A DNA stretch of 22,024 nucleotides from Glycocaulis sp050485565 (GTDB taxonomy: Bacteria > Pseudomonadota > Alphaproteobacteria > Caulobacterales > Maricaulaceae), in NCBI RefSeq assembly GCF_050485565.1, contig NZ_JBJHBQ010000016.1:1-22024 (forward strand), in the 5' to 3' direction. Below the pieces are notes generated by a model, which ran no database searches, was not told the DNA's origin, and was given only the letters and a program-made list of their open reading frames with translations. Positions within the stretch are counted from its first letter, which is position 1. Every line of letters begins with the position of its first letter. The translations under genes were made by a program, and so were the position numbers. Positions 7,349 through 22,024 of this stretch are shown here, piece by piece.

Positions 7349-7487
7349 CTGTAAATCTGGTGCGGGAGGGTTCGGGAAAGTCCATTCCGGGTCCGTTCAC
7401 CGCGCCACCCGCGTCTTGTGAGGCTCCACGAGGGGACTCGCGAGGCATCTTGAAACCGGGGCAAGCCCCGCAAAGAGTGACAGGGAT
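7349..7487 (+). promoter_or_regulatory. rplK leader with two hairpins (candidate L1 autoregulation site)
   Basis: The 139-base nusG-rplK spacer has no gene and no terminator. It can fold CTTGTG (7415-7420) with CACGAG (7427-7432), and CGGGG (7457-7461) with CCCCG (7466-7470) around CAAG just before the rplK ribosome site. In E. coli the L1 protein represses rplK-rplA translation by binding a 23S-like element at this place; the equivalent here is inferred from position only. I see no promoter resembling the TTGAC type, so rplK may be co-transcribed with nusG. Confidence 0.4.
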
Positions 7488-7919
7488 ATGGCCAAGAAAA
7501 TTTCCGGCTACATCAAGCTGCAGGTTCCCGCCGGAGCCGCTAACCCCTCGCCGCCAATCGGCCCGGCGCTGGGTCAGCGCGGCGTGAACATCATGGAGTT
7601 CTGCAAGGCGTTCAACGCCAAGACGCAAGAGATGGAAAAAGGGATGCCCATCCCGACCATCATCACCGTCTATCAGGACAAGTCCTTTACCTTCGAGACG
7701 AAGACGCCGCCGGCGAGCTTCCTTCTGAAAAAGGCTGCCAAGGTCCAAAAAGGCAGCGCCACGACCGGCAAGTCCGGCCCGATCGGCAAGATTTCGCGCG
7801 CCCAGTGCCGCGAGATTGCGGAATTGAAGATGAAGGATCTCAACGCCAACGATCTCGATCAGGCGACGAGCATTATCGAAGGTTCGGCCCGGTCCATGGG
7901 CCTGGAAGTGACGGGGTAG
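7488..7919 (+). CDS. rplK: 50S ribosomal protein L11
   Basis: This 143-residue protein has the family length. The N-terminal domain contains the proline-rich loop 'NPSPPIGPALGQRGVNIMEF', which is the thiostrepton/L11 binding cleft. The C-terminal rRNA-binding domain includes GKISRAQCREIAELKMKDLN and IIEGSARSMGLEV. L11 binds helices 43/44 of 23S rRNA at the GTPase-associated centre and takes part in factor binding and the stringent response. AAGAG (7473-7477) and AGGGA (7482-7486) are possible ribosome sites. rplA follows after 6 bases, giving the standard rplK-rplA pair. Confidence 0.98.
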   Translation: MAKKISGYIKLQVPAGAANPSPPIGPALGQRGVNIMEFCKAFNAKTQEMEKGMPIPTIITVYQDKSFTFETKTPPASFLLKKAAKVQKGSATTGKSGPIGKISRAQCREIAELKMKDLNANDLDQATSIIEGSARSMGLEVTG

Positions 7920-7925
7920 GCGGAC

Positions 7926-8639
7926 ATGGTGAAAATCGCAAAACGCGTTGCCGCATCCCGTGACGGGCTGGACCGCAACAAGCTGCATTCGATCGACGAT
8001 GCTGTCGCTTTCGTGAAGTCGAAGGCCAGCGCCAAGTTCGATGAAACCATCGAGATCGCCGTCAATCTGGGCGTTGACCCGCGTCATGCCGACCAGATGG
8101 TGCGTGGCATCTGCCCGCTGCCGAACGGCACTGGCCGTACGGCGCGCGTCGCTGTGTTTGCCAAGGGCCCGAAGGCTGAAGAAGCCCAGAAGGCCGGCGC
8201 GGACATTGTTGGTGCCGAGGATCTGGTGGAAACCGTTCAGGCCGGCAATATCGACTTTGACAAGGTGATCGCCACCCCGGACATGATGCCGCTCGTCGGC
8301 CGTCTGGGTAAGGTGCTCGGCCCGCGCGGCATGATGCCGAACCCGAAGGTCGGCACGGTGACCATGGATGTCGCCAAGGCCATTGAGCAGGCCAAGGGCG
8401 GCGCTGTCGAGTTCCGTGTCGAAAAGGCCGGGATCGTTCACGCCGGCGTCGGCAAGGCCAGCTTCTCGGCCAAGCAGATTTCGGAGAATGTCCGCGCTCT
8501 GCTTGACGCGCTGAACAAGGCCAAGCCGGCTGGTGCCAAAGGACAGTATATCCGCAAGATCTCGCTCAGCTCGACCATGGGTCCGGGCGTGAAGATTGAT
8601 GTTGCGGAAGCCAGCAGCGGTGCAAGCGCTGCTGCGTAA
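7926..8639 (+). CDS. rplA: 50S ribosomal protein L1
   Basis: This 237-residue protein is typical for L1. Recognisable segments are AVNLGVDPRHADQMVRG, PLPNGTGRTARVAVFAKG, ATPDMMPLVGRLGKVLGPRG and MMPNPKVGTVT; the last two are the conserved RNA-binding signature. The C-terminus ends in an Ala/Ser-rich tail. L1 forms the mobile stalk of the large subunit that moves deacylated tRNA out of the E site, and in well-studied bacteria it also represses its own operon. It follows rplK by 6 bases and is separated from rplJ by a 331-base structured spacer. Confidence 0.98.
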   Translation: MVKIAKRVAASRDGLDRNKLHSIDDAVAFVKSKASAKFDETIEIAVNLGVDPRHADQMVRGICPLPNGTGRTARVAVFAKGPKAEEAQKAGADIVGAEDLVETVQAGNIDFDKVIATPDMMPLVGRLGKVLGPRGMMPNPKVGTVTMDVAKAIEQAKGGAVEFRVEKAGIVHAGVGKASFSAKQISENVRALLDALNKAKPAGAKGQYIRKISLSSTMGPGVKIDVAEASSGASAAA

Positions 8640-8970
8640 CTGAAGACTTGAGTTTCCAGAGCCGGGTCTCACCCGGCTCTGGCGGCTGGTTTGCCGGGCT
8701 TGCCCGGTCTGCCAGCCACCTGTCCGAGACCGCAGGGGCGGGAAGGGGGCTTTGCCGCCGGACCGCTTAATCATACGACGGCCCTGCGCAGACGGGAGTA
8801 CGAAAATACCTGTTTTTCGCGTGTCATGCGCGGCAAGCGGCGTCATTTCGTTCCCCGGACAGGAGTAATGGCGGGGGTGAACGCGCTCCGGGATGGTCCT
8901 GGAGAAAAGCGGCGTCCCCATCACCGCAAGATGACCGGATGTTCCGGTCATCGTGTAACGGGAGACCGCA
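8640..8970 (+). promoter_or_regulatory. Structured rplJ leader region (candidate L10-L12 autoregulation leader)
   Basis: This 331-base gap contains no credible gene but three notable hairpins. The first is a perfect 12-bp stem at 8656-8667/8671-8682 with loop CTC. The second is a two-part hairpin, GGCTGG (8684-8689) with CCAGCC (8712-8717), enclosing CCGGG/CCCGG. The third is a perfect 10-bp stem at 8930-8939/8943-8952 with loop TGT, ending 6 bases before the rplJ ribosome site (GGGAG, 8960-8964). None has a U-tract. In many bacteria the L10-L12 complex binds a leader at this place to control rplJ-rplL; the assignment here is by position and structure, without a confirmed motif match. Confidence 0.5.
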
Positions 8971-9486
8971 ATGGAGCGAGCCCAGAAAGTCGAAGCCGTC
9001 GATGCCTATAAAGGCATTTTCGCCGGCGCCGGCTCGGTAGTGATTGCTCACTACTCCGGACTCACTGTTGCGGAAATGACGTCTCTGCGTGCCGAACTTC
9101 GTAAGTCCGGCGGGCAGTTGAAGGTTGTGAAGAACCGTCTGGCCAAGATTGCCCTGAAGGGCTCTGCGGCTGAAGGCGCTGCCGACATGTTCACCGGACC
9201 TGTCGCCATTGCCTACGCCGAAGACCCTGTTGCGGCACCGAAAGCCACTGCGGACTTCGCCAAGAAGAACGACAAGCTCGTTCTGCTCGGCGGGTTCATG
9301 GACGTTACGGTTCTTGATGAAGGCCAGGTCAAGGCTCTTGCCACCATGCCGTCTCTGGACGAGCTGCGCGGCAAGCTGATCGGTCTCATCCAGGCGCCCG
9401 CCACGAAGGTCGCAGGGGTTGTTCAAGCCCCGGCCGGCCAGCTGGCCCGCCTGCTTCAGGCCTATGCAGACAAACAGGCTGCATGA
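8971..9486 (+). CDS. rplJ: 50S ribosomal protein L10
   Basis: This 171-residue protein starts at the ATG after ACGGGAG (8958-8964). The N-terminal rRNA-binding domain shows 'GSVVIAHYSGLTVAEMTSLR', LRKSGGQLKVVKNRLAK and FTGPVAIAYAEDP. The C-terminal region (KVAGVVQAPAGQLARLLQAY) is the helix that holds the L7/L12 dimers. L10 anchors the stalk that recruits translational GTPases such as EF-Tu and EF-G, both also encoded in this window. rplL follows after 50 bases, and the two are normally translated from one message. Confidence 0.98.
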   Translation: MERAQKVEAVDAYKGIFAGAGSVVIAHYSGLTVAEMTSLRAELRKSGGQLKVVKNRLAKIALKGSAAEGAADMFTGPVAIAYAEDPVAAPKATADFAKKNDKLVLLGGFMDVTVLDEGQVKALATMPSLDELRGKLIGLIQAPATKVAGVVQAPAGQLARLLQAYADKQAA

Positions 9487-9536
9487 CGCCGTCTCCGCAT
9501 CTCTAGTGACAACGCATTCAAACAGGACTGAAAACC

Positions 9537-9917
9537 ATGTCGAAGATCGAACAACTCGTGGAAGACCTTTCCAGCCTGACCGTGCTGGAAGCTGCTGACC
9601 TCGCCAAGCTTCTCGAAGAGAAGTGGGGCGTTTCCGCTGCTGCTCCGGTGGCGGTTGCCGCTGCTGGCGGCGCTGTTGGCGGTGACGCCGCTGCTGCGGA
9701 AGAAAAGACTGAATTTGACGTCATTCTCGTCACCGCCGGTGACAAGAAAATCAACGTCATCAAGGAAGTCCGTGCCATCACCGGTCTTGGCCTGAAAGAA
9801 GCCAAGGACCTGGTGGAAGCCGGTGGCAAGGCCGTCAAGGAAGGCGCTGCCAAAGCCGAGGCCGAGGCCATGAAGAAGCAGCTCGAAGAAGCAGGCGCTA
9901 CTGTCGAGCTGAAGTAA
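9537..9917 (+). CDS. rplL: 50S ribosomal protein L7/L12
   Basis: This 126-residue acidic protein starts at the ATG after AGGA (9524-9527). Residues 1-33 are the dimerisation domain that binds L10 (LTVLEAADLAKLLEEKWGVS). About residues 34-56 form the flexible Ala/Gly hinge (AVAAAGGAVGGDAAAAEE). The C-terminal domain carries the factor-binding signature 'AGDKKINVIKEVRAITGLGL' and KEAKDLVEAGGKAVKEG. It is the only multi-copy ribosomal protein and recruits EF-Tu, EF-G and initiation factor 2. A 232-base structured spacer separates it from rpoB. Confidence 0.98.
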   Translation: MSKIEQLVEDLSSLTVLEAADLAKLLEEKWGVSAAAPVAVAAAGGAVGGDAAAAEEKTEFDVILVTAGDKKINVIKEVRAITGLGLKEAKDLVEAGGKAVKEGAAKAEAEAMKKQLEEAGATVELK

Positions 9918-9955
9918 GGATCAGGGCCGTTCGCGGTTCCTGACACAACGATCTG

Positions 9956-9986
9956 ACGGGCGTGTGGCTTAGAGCCACGCGCCCGT
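9956..9986 (+). promoter_or_regulatory. Attenuator-like hairpin between rplL and rpoB
   Basis: A 14-bp stem (9956-9969 with 9973-9986, one G-U pair, loop TAG) lies 39 bases after the rplL stop. What follows is TGGGGCG and not a U-tract, so full termination is unlikely. In E. coli this spacer holds a partial terminator and an RNase III site that set the ratio of ribosomal protein to polymerase synthesis; this hairpin is the obvious local counterpart by position. Confidence 0.55.
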
Positions 9987-10088
9987 TGGGGCGTTTCAAG
10001 TTTCGTCTGGCATTCCGGTCTGCCCCGGGTGTGTCAGGTCAGGGTGGCAAGCCCCCTCATGCTTGTTGCCACTTTCACCGGGGCGGGC

Positions 10089-10136
10089 GGGACGCATTTC
10101 GCGTCCCCGTAGGACGATGCCGGGCTGTAGCCTGGC
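10089..10136 (+). promoter_or_regulatory. Paired hairpins in the rpoB leader
   Basis: GGGACGC (10089-10095) pairs with GCGTCCC (10101-10107). GCCGGGCT (10119-10126) pairs with AGCCTGGC (10129-10136), with one G-U. The second ends immediately before the AAGGGAG ribosome site of rpoB (10138-10144), so folding could limit access to it. No function is known from sequence alone. Confidence 0.35.
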
Positions 10137-10149
10137 AAAGGGAGCGGAA

Positions 10150-14228
<4,079 letters not shown>

Positions 14229-14229
<1 letters not shown>

Positions 14230-14308
14230 GCCGCTAGCGGCCAAACTGTGATCAGGTGGCAGGGCTCGCCCTCAGGGTCCTGCCGCCGCCACCGTCAAGG
14301 AGACGGAC
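14229..14308 (+). other. rpoB-rpoC spacer with two inverted repeats
   Basis: The last base of the rpoB stop begins a perfect 14-base palindrome, GGCCGCTAGCGGCC (14229-14242). Further on, GGTGGCAGG (14255-14263) pairs with CCTGCCGCC (14279-14287), with one G-U, around a 15-base loop that can itself form AGGGC/GCCCT. There is no U-tract. A clear AAGGAG ribosome site for rpoC follows at 14297-14302. Confidence 0.45.
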
Positions 14309-18517
<4,209 letters not shown>

Positions 18518-18547
18518 TAGTCCTTACTGGCGCTAGAACAGAGGCGA

Positions 18548-18581
18548 GGGCTGCTGGTTATTCCGGCGGCCCTTTCCTTTT
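18548..18581 (+). terminator. Rho-independent terminator after rpoC
   Basis: GGGCTGCTGG (18548-18557) pairs with CCGGCGGCCC (18563-18572), with two G-U pairs, around TTATT, followed by TTTCCTTTT. It lies 30 bases after the rpoC stop and should separate the rpo transcript from the str operon. Confidence 0.8.
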
Positions 18582-18590
18582 GTTCAGGGG

Positions 18591-18661
18591 CTGATCTGGC
18601 CCATGTGAACGGGGTGTAAAAATCCGGTTGCGCGTCTCTTGACGCGGACAGGCCAGATCAG
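18591..18661. repeat. Perfect 11-bp inverted repeat spanning the str promoter -35 region
   Basis: CTGATCTGGCC (18591-18601) and GGCCAGATCAG (18651-18661) are exact reverse complements, 49 bases apart. The right arm fills 11 of the 17 spacer bases between the -35 and -10 boxes of the rpsL promoter. A protein binding both arms could block the promoter or loop the DNA. It is not placed to act as a terminator. Confidence 0.6.
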
Positions 18662-18667
18662 TAGGTT
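18639..18667 (+). promoter_or_regulatory. Promoter of the str operon (rpsL-rpsG-fusA-tuf)
   Basis: TTGACG (18639-18644) and TAGGTT (18662-18667) are separated by exactly 17 bases, matching the alphaproteobacterial housekeeping promoter style well. It lies just after the rpoC terminator and about 205 bases before the rpsL start. Transcription would begin near 18674. Confidence 0.7.
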
Positions 18668-18871
18668 CCGCGCTCGTTTTCAGGGGTGAGCCGTAACTTC
18701 GGCCCGAGGCGAGTGCCAAGGCCAGTTAGACGTCGCCTGAAACAAAGACATAACTCAACACCGTCCGTGGGCGTGAGCAGTGAGGCTCCCGTCCGGCGGT
18801 CGGGTTTACGCGCTTGCGGTGTCCGCTACTGGACGCCAACGCGCATTGGGATCAGGAACGGACGTAGCTGC
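18668..18871 (+). promoter_or_regulatory. Long rpsL 5' leader with hairpin
   Basis: About 200 bases of untranslated leader precede rpsL. The whole 354-base rpoC-rpsL gap has no convincing gene. In the leader, AGGCGA (18707-18712) can pair with TCGCCT (18733-18738). A larger imperfect hairpin at 18810-18844 has a core GGTGTCC (18818-18824) with GGACGCC (18831-18837) and outer GCGC/GCGC. The only purine-rich site, AGGA (18854-18857), is 14 bases from the ATG, which is far for a ribosome site. Confidence 0.4.
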
Positions 18872-19243
18872 ATGCCTACGATTAACCAGCTCATCCGCAA
18901 ACCGCGGAAAGACAAGCCGAAGCGCAACAAGGTGCCTGCGCTCCAATCGTGCCCCCAGCGGCGCGGCGTGTGCACGCGTGTGTACACCACGACACCGAAG
19001 AAGCCGAACTCGGCGCTTCGTAAGGTGGCCAAGGTGCGTCTGACCAATGGCTACGAAGTTGTGAGCTACATCCCCGGTGAGGGCCATAACCTTCAGGAGC
19101 ACTCTGTTGTCCTGATCCGCGGTGGCCGCGTGAAAGACCTTCCCGGTGTCCGTTACCACATTCTGCGCGGCGTTCTGGATACCCAGGGCGTCAAGGATCG
19201 CCGTCAGCGCCGTTCGAAATACGGCGCGAAGCGTCCGAAATAA
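18872..19243 (+). CDS. rpsL: 30S ribosomal protein S12
   Basis: This 123-residue protein is exactly the usual S12 length, starting MPTINQLIRKPRK. Upstream in-frame codons would add 62 non-conserved residues and are rejected. S12 sits at the decoding centre and controls codon-anticodon fidelity. Lysines that mutate in streptomycin resistance are wild type: the TTTPKKPNSALRK segment (E. coli K42) and 'VKDLPGVRYH' (K87). The same segment has the Asp that can be methylthiolated in other bacteria. The stop codon overlaps the rpsG ribosome site AAGGAG, so the two genes are closely linked in translation. Confidence 0.98.
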   Translation: MPTINQLIRKPRKDKPKRNKVPALQSCPQRRGVCTRVYTTTPKKPNSALRKVAKVRLTNGYEVVSYIPGEGHNLQEHSVVLIRGGRVKDLPGVRYHILRGVLDTQGVKDRRQRRSKYGAKRPK

Positions 19244-19255
19244 GGAGAGGCTCTC

Positions 19256-19726
19256 ATGTCCCGTCGTCACCGCGCAGAGAAACGCGAGATTCTGCCCGAC
19301 CCGAAATTCGGTGATCGCGATCTCACGAAGTTCATGAACTACATCATGGTAGACGGTAAGAAATCCGTCGCCGAGCGCATCATTTATGGTGCGCTGGAAA
19401 TCGTTGAAGAGAAAGCCAAGCGCGAGCCGGTGCGTGTATTCCACGATGCTCTGGGCAATATTGCTCCGGAGATCGAGGTGCGTTCGCGCCGCGTTGGTGG
19501 TGCCACCTATCAGGTGCCTGTCGAGGTGCGCCCTGACCGCCGCAAGGCTCTGGCCATCCGCTGGCTGGCGGCTGCTGCCCGTGCGCGCAACGAAAACACG
19601 ATGCGCGAGCGTCTGGCCGGCGAGCTTCTCGATGCGGCTTCAAACCGCGGCACGGCTGTGAAGAAGCGTGAAGACACGCACCGCATGGCCGAAGCCAACC
19701 GCGCCTTCTCGCATTACCGCTGGTAA
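19256..19726 (+). CDS. rpsG: 30S ribosomal protein S7
   Basis: This 156-residue protein has the family length. Segments include MSRRHRAEKREILPDPKFGD, MVDGKKSVAERIIYGALE, 'VRSRRVGGATYQVPVEVRPD', RRKALAIRWL and the C-terminal HRMAEANRAFSHYRW. S7 nucleates assembly of the 30S head by binding the 3' domain of 16S rRNA, and in E. coli it represses the str operon. AAGGAGAG (19242-19249) is the ribosome site, overlapping the rpsL stop. Only 12 bases separate the two genes, leaving little room for an S7-binding element like the one between them in E. coli. Confidence 0.98.
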   Translation: MSRRHRAEKREILPDPKFGDRDLTKFMNYIMVDGKKSVAERIIYGALEIVEEKAKREPVRVFHDALGNIAPEIEVRSRRVGGATYQVPVEVRPDRRKALAIRWLAAAARARNENTMRERLAGELLDAASNRGTAVKKREDTHRMAEANRAFSHYRW

Positions 19727-19765
19727 ATCCGGCTAAACGACCGATCATTCAAGGACCTCTCCCCC

Positions 19766-21841
19766 ATGGCCCGCACCCACAAGATCGAGGACTACCGCAA
19801 TTTCGGCATCATGGCCCACATTGATGCCGGGAAAACGACGACGACCGAGCGGATCCTCTATTACACCGGCAAATCTCACAAAATCGGTGAGGTCCATGAC
19901 GGCGCGGCCACCATGGACTGGATGGAGCAGGAGCAGGAGCGTGGCATCACGATCACGTCCGCTGCGACGACCTGTTTCTGGCGTGAAAAGCGTCTGAACA
20001 TCATCGACACGCCCGGCCACGTGGACTTCACGATTGAGGTTGAGCGTTCGCTTCGCGTGCTGGACGGCGCCATTGCGCTGCTGGACGCTAATGCCGGCGT
20101 CGAGCCGCAGACCGAAACGGTCTGGCGTCAGGCGGACAAGTACAAAGTTCCGCGGATGATCTTCGTCAACAAGATGGACAAGCTTGGCGCGGACTTCTTC
20201 CGTTGCGTCGAGATGATCAAGTCGCGCCTTGGTGCCACCCCGCTCGTGCTCCAGCTGCCGATCGGCGCGGAGACCGAGTACAAGGGCTGCATCGATCTGA
20301 TCAAGATGCGCGCCATCATCTGGGAAGAAGAAAATCTGGGCGCCGCGTTCCACTACACGGACATCCCGGCTGATCTTCAGGCGCAGGCCGAAGAGTATCG
20401 TGAAAAGCTGATCGAGGGCGCTGTCGAGGTCGATGAGGCCGCGATGGAAGCCTATCTGGAAGGCAATATGCCGAGCGAAGAAGAGCTGATGAAGCTCATC
20501 CGCAAGGGCACGATCGAGCTGGCCTTCAACCCGATCCTGTGCGGTACGGCCTTCAAGAACAAGGGCGTTCAGCCCCTGCTCGATGCGGTTGTCGATTACC
20601 TGCCTTCGCCGGTCGACGTTCTGGCGATCAAGGGTATCGACCCCAAGACCGAGGAAGAAGTGCTGCGCAAGGCCGATGATGGCGAGCCGACCTCGCTGCT
20701 GGCCTTCAAGATCATGAACGACCCGTTCGTGGGCTCGTTGACCTTCTGCCGCGTGTATTCGGGCCATGTCGAAACCGGCACGTCCCTGATGAACACCGTC
20801 AAGGACAAGAAAGAGCGTATCGGCCGCATGCTGCTGATGCACTCGAACAGCCGTGAAGACATCAAGGAAGCGTTCGCGGGCGATATCGTCGCTATTGCGG
20901 GCCTGAAAGACACGACTACGGGCGACACGCTGTGTGACCCGATGAAGCCGGTCATCCTGGAGCGCATGGAATTCCCCGAGCCGGTGATCGAGCTGGCCAT
21001 CGAGCCGAAGTCCAAGGGCGATCAGGAGAAGCTGGGCGTTGCCCTGCAGCGTCTGGCGGCTGAAGACCCCTCCTTCCGCATGTCGACCGACGAAGAGTCC
21101 GGTCAGACGATCATTGCGGGTATGGGCGAGCTTCACCTGGACATTCTGGTGGACCGCATGCGCCGCGAGTTCAAGGTCGAGGCCAATGTCGGTCAGCCGC
21201 AGGTGGCTTACCGTGAAACCATCGGCGAAGCGTGCGAAGTCGACTACACGCACAAGAAGCAGACCGGTGGTACGGGTCAGTTCGCCCGCATCAAGCTGCT
21301 CTTTGAACCGGTCGAGCCGGGCGGGGGCTACAGCTTCGAATCCAAGATTGTCGGTGGTTCGGTGCCCAAGGAATACATTCCGGGCGTTGAAAAGGGCATC
21401 AACTCGGTGCGTGAAACCGGCCTTCTGGCAGGCTTCCCGCTGATCGACTTCAAGGCGACGCTGATTGACGGTGCCTACCACGACGTGGACTCCAGCGTGC
21501 TGGCGTTCGAAATCGCGGCGCGTGCCGCCATGCGCGAAGCCAAGGGCCGTATGCGCGTGAAACTGCTTGAGCCGATCATGAAGGTCGAAGTGGTGACCCC
21601 GGACGAGTATACCGGTTCGGTCATCGGCGACCTGAACTCCCGCCGCGGCCAGATCCGCGATCAGGAGATGCGCGGCAACGCCACCGTGGTGAACGCCATG
21701 GTGCCGCTGGCGAACATGTTCGGCTATGTGAACAATCTGCGCTCGGCAACTCAGGGCCGCGCCCAGTTCACCATGCAGTTCGATCACTATGAGCCGGTGC
21801 CGCAAGCGGTGGCCGATCAGGTGATCTCCAAGATCGCCTGA
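19766..21841 (+). CDS. fusA: Elongation factor G
   Basis: This 691-residue GTPase drives translocation of tRNA and mRNA on the ribosome and, with the recycling factor, splits ribosomes. The G1 motif is AHIDAGKTTT (17-26), switch I ends RGITI (59-63), G3 is DTPGHVDF (81-88) and G4 is NKMD (135-138). Domain IV carries QTGGTGQFARIKLLFEPVEP and, further on, YIPGVEKGINSVRETGLLAG. The C-terminus AMVPLANMFGYVNNLRSATQ belongs to domain V. Its length matches the main fusA class rather than the shorter paralogues. AAGGA (19751-19755) is the ribosome site, 39 bases after rpsG. tuf follows after 56 bases. Confidence 0.98.
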   Translation: MARTHKIEDYRNFGIMAHIDAGKTTTTERILYYTGKSHKIGEVHDGAATMDWMEQEQERGITITSAATTCFWREKRLNIIDTPGHVDFTIEVERSLRVLDGAIALLDANAGVEPQTETVWRQADKYKVPRMIFVNKMDKLGADFFRCVEMIKSRLGATPLVLQLPIGAETEYKGCIDLIKMRAIIWEEENLGAAFHYTDIPADLQAQAEEYREKLIEGAVEVDEAAMEAYLEGNMPSEEELMKLIRKGTIELAFNPILCGTAFKNKGVQPLLDAVVDYLPSPVDVLAIKGIDPKTEEEVLRKADDGEPTSLLAFKIMNDPFVGSLTFCRVYSGHVETGTSLMNTVKDKKERIGRMLLMHSNSREDIKEAFAGDIVAIAGLKDTTTGDTLCDPMKPVILERMEFPEPVIELAIEPKSKGDQEKLGVALQRLAAEDPSFRMSTDEESGQTIIAGMGELHLDILVDRMRREFKVEANVGQPQVAYRETIGEACEVDYTHKKQTGGTGQFARIKLLFEPVEPGGGYSFESKIVGGSVPKEYIPGVEKGINSVRETGLLAGFPLIDFKATLIDGAYHDVDSSVLAFEIAARAAMREAKGRMRVKLLEPIMKVEVVTPDEYTGSVIGDLNSRRGQIRDQEMRGNATVVNAMVPLANMFGYVNNLRSATQGRAQFTMQFDHYEPVPQAVADQVISKIA

Positions 21842-21897
21842 GGCGTGAACAATTAGCCCCTCCGGGTTGGAAACGACAAAAAGAGTGAGTTGAGAAA

Positions 21898-22024
21898 ATG
21901 GCCAAGGCAAAGTTTGAGCGTAACAAGCCGCATGTGAACGTTGGCACGATTGGTCACGTTGACCACGGCAAGACGACGCTGACGGCGGCGATTACGAAGT
22001 ATTTCGGCGAGTTTCGTGCGTATG
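21898..22024 (+). CDS. tuf: Elongation factor Tu, N-terminal fragment (second tuf copy, truncated by window edge)
   Basis: The first 42 codons start MAKAKFERNKPHVNVGTIGH and contain the P-loop GHVDHGKT (19-26), ending at the window edge in ITKYFGEFRAY. EF-Tu carries aminoacyl-tRNA to the ribosome. This is the str-operon copy, directly after fusA. The other copy ends at position 123, so this window spans the whole interval between the two. The two fragments cover opposite ends of the protein and cannot be compared here. The spacer before it has only a weak ribosome site (GAGTGAG, 21883-21889). Confidence 0.95.
   Translation, partial: MAKAKFERNKPHVNVGTIGHVDHGKTTLTAAITKYFGEFRAY

Noticed and set aside
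8691..9011. Small open frame in the rplA-rplJ gap overlapping rplJ
   Set aside because: It has no ribosome site or family resemblance, overlaps the rplJ start out of frame, and the region is better explained as a structured leader.
10063..10149. 29-codon upstream extension of RpoB
   Set aside because: It runs through leader hairpins and is not RpoB-like. The ATG at 10150 has a proper ribosome site and gives the conserved beginning.
18686..18871. 62-codon N-terminal extension of S12
   Set aside because: The extension is not conserved. MPTINQLIRKPRK at 18872 gives exactly the usual 123-residue S12, and the extension overlaps the predicted leader hairpin.

Overview
This window is a GC-rich stretch of an alphaproteobacterial chromosome. 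The main content is the transcription/translation core: tRNA-Trp, secE, nusG, rplK, rplA, rplJ, rplL, rpoB, rpoC, rpsL, rpsG, fusA and the start of tuf. The RpoB/RpoC and EF-G sequences are alphaproteobacterial in style, the promoters look like TTGAC-type alphaproteobacterial promoters, and there is a large TonB-dependent receptor of the kind abundant in stalked/marine alphaproteobacteria. My best guess is Maricaulales, Hyphomonadaceae or Caulobacterales; this is inference from style and no marker search was run.

Layout. (1) 1-217: the last 40 codons of one tuf gene and a strong intrinsic terminator. (2) 218-6242: an accessory block that interrupts the usual tuf / tRNA-Trp / secE neighbourhood. 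It holds a TonB-dependent receptor with its own terminator, then a translationally coupled pair made of a TPR protein carrying a C-terminal 2OG-Fe(II) oxygenase-like domain and a class I SAM methyltransferase. (3) 6302-7348: promoter candidate, tRNA-Trp(CCA), secE and nusG. (4) 7349-18581: rplKAJL-rpoBC, with structured leaders before rplK, rplJ and rpoB and a terminator after rpoC. (5) 18591-21841: the str operon rpsL-rpsG-fusA, with a well-formed promoter embedded in a long inverted repeat and a structured leader. (6) 21898 to the end: the first 42 codons of a second tuf gene.

How the genes work together. Sections 3 to 6 encode RNA polymerase core subunits, the elongation factor NusG, the SecE translocon subunit, the ribosomal L1/L11/L10/L12 stalk region, S12/S7 and the elongation factors EF-G and EF-Tu. 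All genes lie on the plus strand. Several spacers contain near-perfect hairpins that lack a U-tract and are well placed for ribosomal-protein autoregulation or partial attenuation.

The least explained part is the accessory block. An outer-membrane receptor is followed by a cytoplasmic TPR-oxygenase and a methyltransferase, which suggests a small uptake or protein/peptide-modification module set between housekeeping genes. Its function cannot be assigned from sequence alone.
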